DNA of 64,000 nt from Adiantum capillus-veneris (taxonomy: Eukaryota > Streptophyta > Polypodiopsida > Polypodiales > Pteridaceae). This document shows positions 47,253-59,711 of this stretch, piece after piece (position 1 is the first letter of the stretch; the number at the start of each line of letters is the position of its first letter). Location: NCBI GenBank assembly GCA_014529385.2, contig CM043956.1, positions 61,594,120-61,658,119 of the forward strand, read 5' to 3'. A program made the translations under genes and the position numbers. Under the pieces are notes generated by a model. That model was not told the DNA's origin, did not search any database, and saw nothing but the letters and a program-made list of their open reading frames with translations.

Positions 47253-47679
47253 TTGTCTCAAATGAATTTGAATTTGAAGTTTCTTGCATGTAAAAATTAT
47301 TAGAAAGTTACCACTGTAAACAATGGTTGCAAGATTCCAGTACCGGACTTTCGTAGATTCTCTACTTGTTGATGTGACCCAAATTGATAGATTTTCTCTA
47401 GTTAGGTAAATGCAACGTCCATAAATTTAGTATTTTTTTCGATATATGATTATGAATTTTTTTTAAAATAGCATCAACAAGTTTTTTCTCACTCAAAAGA
47501 TGCATCTTATAACAGAGATGGAGTGCCATGCCTAGAGGTACCTTGATTGATATTTGCAAATTTTCCTACGGGTTTATTGGTGGACGCTCTTGGTCCTATC
47601 CCTTGGGGTAAGTAAAATTTTGTTATATTAAAGGGTAAAAAGAAAGTAACTTGTCCTATTGACATTTTGATTTTTTAGA

Positions 47680-48538
47680 GGGCATGACTATTCCCAAGTG
47701 GAATATATTCTCATCATGTTTGATAAAGGGTTGCATGGATATTACTTGCAAGTATTTGGCCTCACCATGTGCTTAGCTAAGCACATAGGAGAGTTCCTTA
47801 TAGATGCATCAAAAGTGGGGCTTGTGCTTCATCGTACTTGGACGCTTATGTGTGACCCCAAGGCATATCGTTATCCCATCACTGATGTTTTAGAGAATCT
47901 TGTTTTCATTTATTCTATGTGAAGCTTCTTAATCTGGTAATATCATATTTACAATTTGTGTATTCAAATAGGTGCTTGATCTTACAATGTGTCTTTGGTA
48001 TTGTGTCAATCAAGCTATACCGAGCTACGACAGAGAGAGTGGGGAGAAGATTTTGGAGAGGCTGCTTCCAGCATACCGTAGCTATGTATTAGATGATTGT
48101 GTTTTTTCCACATAAGTTGATGGTGAAATTGTTAGAGGCGGTGCAAAGAGAAGTATGATGTTGATTTGAATGGTCCTTGTATTATTTAAGTTTGACACAT
48201 TGTTTTCATTACTTGCAAGAGCAATGGTGTATTTTTCTGGTAAATCACTTCTCTTGTATGATGTTGATTTGAATGGTCCTTGTATTATTTAAGTTTGACA
48301 CATTGTTTTCATTACTTGCAAGAGCAATGGTGTTCATTTCTATGTTGGTGACATGGTCAGGTGGTTGCTTGCAACATTCACAGAGCATTGCAACTATGCC
48401 TTGGATGTGTTTTCAAAGTGTGGTGGTTTGGGGAAGGCGAGTACAAAATACCTAAGACATTGCATGTGTTTAGAGCTAGATGATGTACTCTATAAGCAGT
48501 GTCTTTCCCCCATAGTGTGTGGACCCGTGCCAAGCTAA
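47680..48538 (+). pseudogene. Unrecognised gene-like fragment, exon-like blocks
   Basis: Well-formed protein-like blocks lie in different frames: 47698-47922 (FDKGLHGYYLQVFGLTMCL), about 47972-48118 (an ESGEKILERLLPAYRSYVLDD stretch) and 48310-48538 (FYVGDMVRWLLATFTEHCNY). A 103-bp tandem duplication (starting at 48153 and 48256) interrupts the series. The alternation of protein-like and AT-rich DNA suggests exons of one decayed gene, possibly continuous with 46610-47252. The family is unknown. Confidence 0.3.
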
Positions 48539-49395
48539 GAGTGAAGAGATTGTTGTGAGAAGATCCATACATTATATTTTGTTACTACTATGATCTACGG
48601 GTTTTTGGGGTGGTAACAATGAGTGACTACATGATTGATGTCACTATGTTTGGCATGCCTCTATGTTGGTTTGAAAAAGATTTAAGACCACCTTGTGAGA
48701 CTATCTGTCATACTTTCAATTCCTTTTGAAAGAGCATACTTTTTCTCTAGGTGGTAGCTAACAAAGCTTTTATTTGAAGGGTTTTTTGTTAGTCTTTTCA
48801 TTATTTTAAACATCATTAATCTCTTGCAGAGGCCTTTGTGATAAAGGTGGAGAGGTACTTTTTATTTATTTTTAGCTAAAATGAAGGAAACTCTTACATT
48901 TTTTTGTTTATTTGTACTTGGAATTTGGTTTTGGATTCATATTGTGTTGTGTGGTCGGGCATGCCCATGTGTGAACGGGTGTGCCAATATGATGGCAGTT
49001 TGTTGTTTACTTCTAGCCTATAGGTTGTGTGCAAGTTTTGTCTTTGACAAGCTCATTGATGACATGTTTCATCAAAGGAACGGAAAAATAGTACAAACTT
49101 ATTTGAAGGGTTTTTGGTTAGTCTTTTCATTTTTTGAACGTCCTTAATCTTTTGCAAAGGCCCGGTGGAGAGGTACTTTTTAAAAATTTTAATCTAAAAT
49201 GAAGGAAACTTTAGCAATTTTTTCTGTTATTTGTACTAGAAAAATTAGTTTTACATTCATGTTTTTTTACTTTTAGCCTATAGTTGTGTGTAAACTTTGT
49301 CTTGGACAAGCTCATTTAGGCCATGTTGCATTGCAAAAGAACGAAAAAAAGTACTAATTGCAAAAGCACGAAACACGAAGCTCGCAAAAAATAAA
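48539..49395. other. AT-rich spacer with internal repeat
   Basis: Segments near 48785-48930 and 49075-49240 repeat each other (GGAGAGGTACTTTTT, AAAATGAAGGAAACT) and are distantly like the units near 44890 and 45590. No gene. Confidence 0.55.
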
Positions 49396-49437
49396 TCCCC
49401 TGTATCGGCAAGTCCCTTGCATTGACATGTGCAACAG
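49396..49437 (+). repeat. LTR-end fragment related to the 30.45-kb element
   Basis: GTATCGGCAAGTCCCTTGCA and the bases after it match the end of the 5' LTR near 30979-31016 at most positions. It ends GTGCAACA, which supports where that LTR ends. Confidence 0.7.
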
Positions 49438-49800
49438 ACGTCACAAAGCTTCACAGCTATACAACATACCTAAAATAGAATTTTCAAAAAAGTTTGAGCC
49501 AACTTAAGAAATATCTAACATACATTAATGATAGTGAAAATTCCTGCAATTTGACAAATTATTATGTTAAAGATGGACATGGAAATGCGTTAAGTATAGA
49601 GCTTGATTTACCCTTGTAATTCTTATTTTAGAAAAACACATTTTTAAGACCCCATAATGAGTAGAAACCATTGTACATGAGAAAAATCACTCATCGGAAA
49701 ACTAAAATCACTCGTCGAAAAACCAAAAATCAATCCCCGATCTCGAGCAGGTGAGACAGAATATTTTCTTTTGTCAGAATATATTGGCCAGATTGTGGTC

Positions 49801-50355
49801 GAAAAATTGGAGTTTTCCATGCGAGGCCATGTTTCGAGGGCAGATTATGGCCAAATCAGGCATCTTTTGCACTATAGAACCACGCCCGAGGGTGTTTTGA
49901 GAGCCGAGGGGTCTGTACCAAGCTCAGTGTGCCACAATGCACAAAATCCATGTTTGAACTGCAGATTAGGGCCAAATCAAGCATCTTTTGCACAAAGGAA
50001 TGGTGCCGGGGGGGTTTTGGGGATCGGAGGGGTCTGGACCAAGCTCCGTGCACCACGGCGTGCAAATGGCCAAGTCTAACATGCCGTTTGCGCGCCGTGG
50101 TGCACGAAGCTTGGTCCAGACTCCTTCAGTCCTAACAAACCTTCCGGCGTCGTTCTTTGTGCAAAAGATGCTTGAATTGGCCATAATCTGCAGTTCAAAC
50201 ATGGATTTTCCACGTTGTGGTGCACGGAGCTTGGTACAGACCCCTCGGCTCTCGAAACACCCCACGGCGCGGTTCTTTGGTGCAAAAGACGCTTGATTTG
50301 GCCATAATCTGCCCCCAGAACATGGCATCGCATGGAAAACTCCAATTTTCTGCTA
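49801..50355. repeat. 555-bp long foldback (inverted repeat) with 12-nt loop
   Basis: The left arm (49801-50070) is the imperfect reverse complement of the right arm (50083-50355); the loop is CAAGTCTAACAT. Each arm is itself two related units of about 150 bp beginning with GCAGATTA(T/G)GGCCAAATCA and containing GGGGTCTG(T/G)ACCAAGCTC. The structure thus holds two units in each orientation. Overlapping frames on both strands are by-products of the symmetry. Confidence 0.95.
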
Positions 50356-52799
50356 CAAAAACGAGGCATGTAACTTGATCACGGTGCAAAAAAAACCCCA
50401 TACTTTGATGGACCCAACAAGTCCTGAACGTAGCACATTCTTTTGAATCTTTTTCCAAGTGACCCCATTTTCTCAGATAAGTAGACTTCTTACAAAGAGG
50501 GTACGCAAGACTAGACCCTTAGTGATCATGCCAAATAAATTTTAAAAGAGGAAGAAGAATACAACTCAAACCACAAAGGAACGAACAGTCCTATAGAGTC
50601 AAGAAAAAAGTACAAGAACTTTGTCCTTGCATGGAAACAACAATCACCTCCTCCCCCACCACCAATGAATAAGAAGAATAGGAAATGGAGAGCCATCACA
50701 GTCGCTTTGCATGATATACAAAAATACAAAAAGAGCATAAATTCCACAATTTCCAAAGCTCCATACTAAAGGCTGGAACGTGAAATAATTAAGAATTTTG
50801 CTTATACTACCGAAGTCCAATAGTCTTTGAAACTGTCATTTGACAAAAACAAATTGATGACTCTTTATCACCATTGCATGCAAATGGAGTAGATGAAAGT
50901 TTAGAACCTCCTCTATCACCTCATCTCCATCTAGTTTTTAATTTATGTTGTCCGTGTGACTAGAGTCAGTAGGAGCACAAGCTTCATTGAGGCCTTTTCA
51001 TGCTCACTTATATCTTTAACCTCCCTATGTTTCCTCGTGCTTTTTCCTTTGTTCTTATCCTTCTCCGTTTCCTTAAGCACTAGCAAAGCTAGGCCCATGT
51101 CCCAATTAAGAAATTGGATATAAACCTATACATCCCATGCCCAAGTCGATGAGGCCATTGTGATCATCTACCTTGTAATCCCTCTTAGCAAGCTCTTTAA
51201 CAAATTTCAATAGGCAATATAAAAAATTCTTGTTAGATTTATACATACGCTTTAGAAAAGGTAGTATTACTTAGAATTCACTTAATTACTAAAAATTGAG
51301 TTTTAAATTACTTTTTTGTGGAGAAGATAAATAGAGAACTAGACGTGCACTTGCAAAATAATACAACTCTTGGATTCCATTTTTTAAGATTTAATTACTT
51401 TTAATGTTGAAATGCTCAGAACTCAAAATATTCATCAAATACCAAAATAATCAAACCTATAAAATTGAATGAAGGATTAAAAGAACTCAAATTAAACTTT
51501 ACAATCAATACTTATGCATAGAGTTGGGATGTAAAACAAAATTTTCATTAAGATAAGGCCCTGTGTTTGAGCTTGTACAATGATACATCATGGGAATGAG
51601 ATGTCCCCACAAGTAAAACCCTTCTCTTTTCTAGACCTTACCTATCCACAAAAAAAGAATACTATTCATGGATTGAGGTACTTGCTAAGATTGCTAATGT
51701 GCCAGTCATCATTGACACAACTATTGGGAACAACGTTAGTGTGGGGGAATATTTGAAGGTCCACAATCTCTTGAAAAACAATATTGGAGTCGAGCGTCTC
51801 CCATACTCCTATTGCTTACTTGCATCTTCTGTATGAAAATTTCATTGACAAGCCTTGCAATATGGTTTTTGCATACCAATTTTCAACAATAATAGAGCAT
51901 TTGATGTGGCATAAGCGCGGCCATAGTGGAATATCTCTTGTGAGGGAAGCTCTCAAGATAAACAATTTTCATATAAAAACTTACCAATGTCCACATAAAT
52001 AGCTTCAAAGCTGCCTGTAAAAGATTTCATTGACTCCCTCTCTGCAAAATTATATGGAAAAATATATGAATGGAGAATACACCAAATTATGCATATATTG
52101 AAGCAACCTAAGAGGTAAAAGCATAAATGGTACAATTCAAAACATTTAAATAGAAGGAGAACATGTACAGTTTGCAAGAAACCTAGGTTGAGGCAAAGAC
52201 ATGTCAAGCACCAATAGAGAAGCTATATACACATGTTGTACCTTTGGTAGACACTTGCCATCTTGAGTTTTCTTGAAACCTATGATCTTCCCATTCCAAT
52301 GATGTGTCTGAGAAGCCATACGTTTGCTTGATACCTTGTGTAAACAGCATGAACTTAGCCGCATTTTCACCCACATAAATAATTTGTAGTCATGATAGCA
52401 AGTGAAGAACTGCTATCATCTTGCAGATTGGTACAACTTATTGAGTCAATAAAACTCCCACATTGACGAGCACCTACGCAAGCCATGAAAGCAATGCAAC
52501 ACATGCTTTGACAAAAATGAAGATTAGTTCATACACAGTTTTTATTAGTGTGGCATAATGAGAAATGCTAAGATGTATACAAAGACAGAGAATGGCACTG
52601 CTACAAATCTCTACATGAAAGATGGAAACAAAAACCAGTATGGTGAGTGAGCAAAGATACGAGAACATTTGAAGTAGGAATGAAGCTCATTGTCCTTACC
52701 AATGCATAAGCCTAATAATCTTACCCAACAATGTCCCTATGCCAAACCTCCAAAATGTTGTGGATGAGTGAGGAGAGATCATTTCAGAGCTAGATAGGA
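50356..52799. other. No gene recognised
   Basis: AT-rich DNA with short frames on both strands and no recognisable motif or repeat of note. Confidence 0.5.
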
Positions 52800-53130
52800 A
52801 CAAGGACCGAGTAAGCTATTGATGAAGATACTCAAGAAGCACTTACTGCTTCAGATATATACCTTCATGTAGAGGTTTGAAGGTGAGGTTGAGTGATTAA
52901 CCTCACATTCACACCTAGATGAGCAAGGACCAAAGAAGGTGTTGATGAAGATACTCCAAAAGCAGTCATGTCGCAAATCTGCAGCTTTCCATAGAGGTAT
53001 GAAGATGAGACTGCGTTATCAATGGAGAAGGAAGGTGTTGATAAAGATACCTTAGAAGTATCGAACGTTGTAGATCCACAGCTTTCTGTAGAAGTGTGAA
53101 TGTAAGGCTGAGTGATCAATGGAGAAGCAG
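52800..53130. repeat. Degenerate ~110-bp tandem repeat, three units
   Basis: The words TTGATGAAGATAC(T/C), GCAGCTTTC or CAGCTTTCTGTAGA, and GATCAATGGAGAAG-type sequence recur in order. Read on the minus strand they give a Ser/Thr-rich repetitive frame (52865-53203) that I do not call as a gene. Confidence 0.6.
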
Positions 53131-54324
53131 GTTTCAAACCTCTGTTGCAAGAGGTATTTGGAGAGAAAAGTGGGCTTGAAGAAGAAGAAGATGTAGGTTT
53201 CATAGCTAAAGGGGGGAGAGAGTAGATGTAGCAGCCTTAGAGAGAGTAAAGAGGAGAGAGAGAGAATGTCAACACGTTTTTTGAAAGACCCCTTTTTAGG
53301 GAGGGAGGAGGGGGGGGCAGTCAATAGCCTCTAGAGAGAGAAAGAGTGGGTTTTTACCCCAGTTTTATGGAAAAAGGTTCAAATTTTCTTATTTTCTCGT
53401 TTTATTAATAAAGAAAAGACCCCTCCACCTCTAGGTTTAAAGTTTGACCACTCAGTTTTAGAGCCTGCCACACCCACCATTTCAGTCCACATGGCAGTCC
53501 CCCATTTGCTCATTACTTAATCTCATTTTTAATCCCATGGCAAATAAAGAGGCCCTTCTATACCCCATTCCCTTTCTAATGGTTTGATCTCAATGAGACA
53601 GCTAGAAAACTGTGGATGTCACGTACTATCTTTCCAAATGCATTGCAGATCACTTATGATTTTCATGGGAGCCCGAAGTGGCTTGTCATATCCTATGCAT
53701 GTATCTGAGGTATGAGACACCATAGTCTCGATTTCGTTGTTTACATGTGATGAGCAAGAGACAAGACGCGTTTCCTTCGTTAGTGAGCTCCACCATGCTC
53801 ATGAGACAGAGCTTTTAGTTATGCACAACATGTCAATAGACTTTGTGGAGATAGAGGTGGAGTGACAGTGCTCTAGTGAGACATAGCAAGTGTCATCGGG
53901 TGGAGTTTGTGCAGTCAGAGGTAAGAGTAGATTTTCTCCCTAAAGACACAGGCAAACATGAGGGATATGAAGTTCTTTGATATGCTCGTGCTATAGGTTG
54001 ATAAGGTAATGCTAGGACACATGGTTCCACTTATGCATATAGGGACGTAGCTATCCCAGTGTCAACAATGACAAATCCGTATGTGATAAGTAATCTCCAT
54101 GATGCATTGTATATAGAGAGTATTGAGGCTAGTACAACCAAGATTGTGTAGATTTTCGAACGTTTGGACATCTCATGTATGACCTACTAATGTTGAGACC
54201 CAACCTAACAATTGCAATGGAAGCATTTACAAAAGGTATTGTCAATTGTACGATTACTGACATTAGCATGATGCATTGTGGAGCTATGTAGACCATTCAT
54301 AGACGTCTACGAGGGATATCTGAT
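53131..54324. other. No gene recognised
   Basis: It includes a purine-rich segment (53210-53335). The stretch 53570-54320 has a higher GC content and may be decayed retroelement DNA upstream of the LTR fragment, but no motif can be named. Confidence 0.4.
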
Positions 54325-54490
54325 GCACGACCGCCCACTAATTTCATTGACTATTTACCTTATTCTTTCTACATTAAAAAAATAAGAGGCTTCTCATTTT
54401 AGTAGTAAGTACTCCTCTCACACACAATCTCCCTCTACACTCACCACGCACACATCGCACAGCTTCCACATTACCGTGCTCTTGACAATG
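54325..54490 (+). repeat. LTR fragment related to 26166-26382
   Basis: It shares CACTAATTT, AATAAGAGGCTTCTCATTTTA, TAGTAGTAAGTACTC and CACACAATCTCCCTCTACACT-type segments in order with the 26-kb copy, with moderate divergence. A primer-site match is not clear here. Confidence 0.6.
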
Positions 54491-55254
54491 TCAACTAGGG
54501 ATCAAGAGAGCTTTGTCCACCAAAATAAACTTTTGGCTTTGAATTGACTTGAGGTATATATATAACTATTCCAACAATGATTTATGTTTAAAATGTAACC
54601 ATTCCATATAGCTATTTTGTATTGTTTGTGACATGACCTCTTCCAACTCGCACCTTTTTTAAATGTAACTGCTATGAAATCAGTACCACCATCAAGTGAC
54701 TAAAATGCAATGCCTTCATCAAATTACCAATGATAATTTCATTTCGCATTCTTGAAAACCATACGTATGTAATAGGAATCTGACTACAAGGCATGCCTTC
54801 TATTTCTTACAAATTTCGGAGAGAGACTATACCAACACTACCAGAAGGCACTGAGAGAGGAACTGTTTTTATGTTGTGGCATACTGTCCACTAGTTTTTT
54901 GATTTATATATATATAACCAAGGAAACCTATAACTTTTGATTCCTGTATTGCCCATGCATGAAACTCCCCTTGCATGCGTTGTGTGGCTTTTAATGTTTG
55001 TGAGCAAAAAGAAATCAAATTCAACCTTTGCACTGCATGTCAGCCTACACCGATTATAGAGGGAGGGTGGGAGACTTGCAAGCATAGGAAAGAGGGAGAG
55101 AGAGAAGAGAGAGGTGTTTAATGTTGTAGGAACAATCCTAGGAGATCTCAAAGATCTATCCAAGCAGTGTTGAACTAAAGTCCTATTATTCAAGAGGGAA
55201 TTGGGATAACCAATCTACCACAATCTAGAAAGGTCATTCCAATTTCCTCTTCCT

Positions 55255-55255
<1 letters not shown>
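54491..55255. other. No gene recognised
   Basis: AT-rich spacer; a purine-rich stretch at 55085-55115. The frames have no motifs. Confidence 0.5.

Positions 55256-55324
<69 letters not shown>
55256..55324. repeat. Compound (CT)n(AC)n microsatellite
   Basis: About 44 bp of CT dinucleotides run directly into about 24 bp of AC. Confidence 0.95.
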
Positions 55325-56288
55325 AAGAAGAGTTTTTAATGCCTCGGGACAATCCCAAGAGAGACGGACCACGGTCGCTGTTCTTTGCTCCGTTTTGGCA
55401 AATTCCTATGTCTGGCCAGAGACAAAAGGGAAACTATTCAAGAAAAGATAGAGACAGGCAAGAAGATCAAGTGAGCCACTAAAGGCAAGAGAGCCTCTAA
55501 TTCTGACACCTCTACTTCTGAATCCAAGAGCATCATAGCATTTGACGATTTAATTACTGACTAATTTCTCAAAAAAGTATCCAAGCCCCATGTGCATTGA
55601 GAAGATTGCATCCAACATTCTATTCCTTAAGCACACGCTTTCAGAATGTGATTTTTCTGAGAAAGGTCTGTTAATCTGCCAAGAGAAATGAAACTGAGGC
55701 TACTATACAGAGAATTCGCAACCCTCAAGAAACAATTGAATTGAAAGCACCCCATTAACATGATAACAATCGTGTGGGCCAGCCATCCTTCGCTTAACTT
55801 GGGGCTTCTGTCCGAGTCATGAGTGCATGCTTACCAGTAAAGTGAGAGCATATCTACAGGCCTCATAAAGAAGAGGGGGACACATCAAAAAAGTGTTTTG
55901 ATAAACATGCACAGGGATTTTTTCAGAATTGCGAGTGTCAATATTTACAGCGACAATTGCGGACAACTCAAACCAAGCCTAGCATCTTCAAAAAGATGTA
56001 GCCAGCCAACCTACTGAAAAGTCTGGCATTTTTCAGCCAGCCTTGCACCTCCAGAAATTTACACATGATGGGAGGAAGCACAATGAGTGAGTTGGATTTG
56101 AAGCTTTGGAAAGTATGCCAACCCCAACATTTACACAAGGTCGACCATACCTCTGTTTATTGGACAAACCTTAACTCTCCAATCCACTAGAGTTTCATAC
56201 TGAAAGAGGATTTTGTACTTCAGGAATAAGGTATATGCAGTTACCATTGAAGCACCGTTTGTTAGGGCCACCACCAGCAGTGCTCGAC
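55325..56288 (-). other. 3' flank / possible 3' UTR of the PTEN2-like gene
   Basis: No coding frame of note lies downstream of the stop codon. The terminator and polyadenylation site cannot be placed by eye. Confidence 0.35.
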
Positions 56289-57489
56289 TCAATCATCTTC
56301 GCTTTCAAAATCCTCCTCATCACCAAATGTAAACACAGAGGCATCTGCTGCACTTGCTGCAGCTATTGCCTTGAAATCGCTGGGTGGAAGATGAGCATTT
56401 GTCGTCTCACTTACACTATGTGCAGGTGCTGGTTCATGCGCCACATTTCTTGAATTTTGGACAGAGCCCTCCTCTTTATCCTGCGTATTCTTGCCAATAG
56501 CATTGCTTGGATAAGCATCATTGGCACTGTTCTGTATGACTTTTCCACTAACAGCTGCATCTGTTGCTAAATTGGGTTGATCATTCCCAGTTGGTTGCAG
56601 ACCAACTCCTTCAGCTGTAGGCCTCGTTGGGATCTGCTCAATGCCCTCTGCCCGCTTGCGGACACTGCCTTCACTCTCAGTATCGGAGAAGACATCATCT
56701 TTTTCTTCTGCACCATTTTTAGTTCCAACAGTTGTTTGAGAAGGGTTTCCATGTGTTGTTGAGCTAGCTGGCGGCACGGCAACCTTTGCTGATGGTAATG
56801 TACTGTCTGCAGACTCCCTATCAGCTTGCGCATTCATAGATACATCATATTCTAAGATGACTATTTCCACTTGAAAGCCTGGAGACGGTAGCCTTCTCTG
56901 CAATACAACAGAGAAAATGTGATGTCTCCGGTTCACGGTGGCCTATAAAGTAGTACATATCTGCTATATTTGTGAGCAGAAAATCCTGCCAACCTTGTCA
57001 AAACCATCTAAATCATCTGCACCAAGCATAGTTCTGTTCTCCATCATATTTGTATTGAGCCAACTTAGACACAAAAGAAGAAAAATATCAGAAAATTAAA
57101 ATTCAAGCGATTCTTGTGTGCCTCCAGAAACATGCGATCTAAGAGCATAATCAATGTTTGTTTCAGAACGGAACTATGAAATGCTTCTACGCTCCAGCTT
57201 CCATTTCAGTTCTGAGGAGCCTACTATCTAATGCAAGTACAAATTCTCCATGTGATTGGTTGTATAAGAACATTGAACTAAATGGAGCAAAACACAAGTT
57301 CAGAATGTAATGTCCAAACTCGAGTATCTAACCAATAAAAGTCTCCATGCCGATCATGAAAAAGAACTTTGAAGTCGCCGCTTAAATCTGCGAGTCCCCG
57401 CTCTCCAGGTAGAGCAAAAACCATGATCCCTTTCCTTGGGGCATTAAACCAAATATCTTCAGGCTGCACCAAGTCATAAAACAGTAAAC
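56289..57489 (-). CDS. PTEN2: PTEN2-type phosphatidylinositol 3-phosphatase, C-terminal exons
   Basis: Three exons on the minus strand, 57489-57333, 57063-56994 and 56897-56289, join in phase across GT/AG introns of 269 and 96 bp. The first two encode the C2 tensin-type domain, with LVQPEDIWFNAPRKGIMVFA, GDFKVLFHDRHGDFY and, across the junction, a conserved Cys-Trp-Leu-Asn. The third starts RRLPSPGFQVEIVI, ends the C2 domain, then carries a long Ser/Thr/Asn-rich tail with DDVFSDTESEGS and a conserved acidic end, ASVFTFGDEEDFES. The family dephosphorylates phosphoinositides at the 3 position; the C2 domain binds membranes. The catalytic HCxxGxxR exon is not seen in the 1.5 kb upstream, so it lies further away, beyond the LINE or outside the window, or is lost. 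The stop is TGA at 56289-56291. Confidence 0.93.
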
Positions 57490-59080
57490 CTGAGCACCAC
57501 CGAGTTAAACTGAATGTTTTTTTCCCGCTGCTCCGTGGCATGCGGCATTCATATGCTCCCTCAAAATCTTTGTGATTGCCTCATTTTTTTACTTATTGAA
57601 ATAAAAAAAGTGTACACATTAACTTTGTGCCAGAGTGAGCTTTCAAGCGATAAGACCTTCGAAAGACGGCTTTCTTAAGACTCATACACTTGGACATCCG
57701 TAGAGCCTCTTCAGCAACGAGCCAACAAGAGCTTGGGAAGCTAAAGGTGACAAATCTCTGAATTAAATGTGCAACATATACTTTTTGAAAAAGATGAATG
57801 AAAAGACTCTAGCAACAGCCTGAGAATGGATACAAAAGGTTCCTCATGCACACTCATAGAAGAACCCAAAAAGGTCCAAACCAGAGCCTGGAGCAATACG
57901 AGAAGATGGCTGGCTATAGAAGCAAGGACAAGCTTCCTTCTATTTAGCACCCCTCCACAGAAACTGTTAGACAAGTAAATCCCCTGTATAAATGACCTTG
58001 AGCCTTTTATGTCCTGAGAGAGTTTGTAGCTGCGCCAAGTGAGGTGACCAGTCACCAGGCTGACAATGTGTCACAGTCCCATCCGCTTTTTGCTCGTTCA
58101 GTAGTGCCATCATGGGCAGGGATCATCCAATCCAAAATTTGTCTACAGCATGCCCTGAATAAAAGAGGTAATCACCCTTGTGTCTAGCCTGCTCAGAGCC
58201 AGATGTACCCAAGATGGCGATGAGGCTGCATGGCTAATTCGATCCACAATGGACTGAAGGGATGACAAGTTCCTATCCGACGCTGCATTCTGATGCCACC
58301 TGATGCCAAATTTAGTGTAAACACCCACTACGCCTTGTACAATCATATATCAGAAAGGGTTATGCAATGAGTAAACCTGATCTAATGTACTCGGCTGGAC
58401 ATGCATGTCCTGTGAACAGGCTCACAAAGTTGCCAGAGCAAAACCCCCAAGGCTTTCCTAAGTACCTTGGCTCTGAAGTAAGTTTAGCATGTCCACATGG
58501 CGCACAGAGCCACTGTGCATGAGAGATGGGATTGTGACACAGTCAACGATACAATTCAGGGCATCTACGCGATACAAGTGAACTGTGGGACCCTCAAGTG
58601 GACCTAATTCAGGACGGTAAGAAAGTCATCTCAACGCCCATACAAGGATTCTCAGCTCCATCTTAAGGGCTGTCAGATATTTCATTGCTCCTGCTCCATC
58701 AGTTCTGAAGAAGTTGTTTCAAATTTTTCCATTTTCCAAATCGCATAAAGACAGTAGCATATGAACTCATGTACAAGTAAACTGCATTATATATCTGTTG
58801 GCCAAAACCAGTTGCCACCAATCATTGCATGAACATGACTTCTGTTAAAGTTAAAGCATCTCAAGTGAATAGCCAATTGTGTTCCTAGTTAAGTAATTGT
58901 CTTCATGTATTTATTTTACTTATTTGACATGATTCTGGGTAGGGCAATTGGGTAAGGGGTATACTTAAGGCCCCCAAGTTACTATATAAGTTAACCCAGT
59001 CCCCCATTGTATAGTTAATTAATTCATTGCCCAGTTGGTTGGCATACCCACTTAACCAGCCTCAGCAGAGACGCCGTAGA
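57490..59080. other. Upstream of the last PTEN2-like exons; intron or flank
   Basis: I searched the minus strand by eye for the preceding conserved PTEN exon (WIRPS region) and the phosphatase motif and found neither. Frames at 57741-58055 and 58143-58346 show no similarity. It is likely intron if the gene is whole. Confidence 0.4.
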
Positions 59081-59176
59081 GCTAGACTTCAAAGGGAGGT
59101 GCTTTTGGGGGACATCGCTCACAGACAGTCACAGATTTGACTTCTGGCGCCTAGTGCGGCGAAGAAGAGGGCATTT

Positions 59177-59710
59177 TTGGCTCGCCTAGAGCAGGACCTA
59201 TACCAGCTATTCTTGAGTCGGGACTCACGTGAGGTATGGCGGCTCTTTCATGAGCACTCTCCCCCCCCTGCCATTACCTCTACAGAGGCCTGGGGTGAGT
59301 ACCCGTCATCTCTGTACACAGTTCCTGGACAGCCGCCCCTTCCCGACCCCCCCGATCCATGCCCCCACACATGTGCTTTTTTCACCGCTGAGATGGTGAG
59401 GAAGGCCATCGACAGGATGAGGACTGGGAGAGCATATGATCATGATGGCTTAGTGGCTGAGCACTTCATGCATGCCAGAGATCTACTAGCAGAGCTTCTA
59501 GCGGTTATGTTTAACCGTGCCATGTGTGAGGGCTTGCCTGATACTTGGAGCCTATCTACTATTGTACCTATCTTCAAGTCACGAGACCCTATGGAGCCTG
59601 GGAAATATCGCACTATCATGATCGCACACACTTTCAAAAACTTGGAGATTCGCTTCTTTCTCTTTCATAGGATTCTTTCTCTTCTCTTACCGGAGAGAGT
59701 CTTCTTTTGA
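59177..59710 (+). pseudogene. LINE reverse transcriptase, N-terminal part
   Basis: VRKAIDRMRTGRAYDHDGL and MCEGLPDTWSLSTIVPIFKS, followed by YRTIMIAHTF, match the start of a LINE RT. About 65 bp of unrelated pyrimidine-rich sequence (from about 59642) breaks the frame right after the conserved HTF segment. Confidence 0.82.
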
Positions 59711-59711
59711 A

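Noticed and set aside
49771-50458. Several overlapping frames of 68-120 codons on both strands with similar protein strings
   Set aside because: They arise from the inverted and tandem repeats of the foldback; all are mutually related shadows with no domain.
57741-58346. Minus-strand frames as upstream PTEN2 exons
   Set aside because: Their translations show no similarity to the phosphatase or C2 regions and lack expected motifs.
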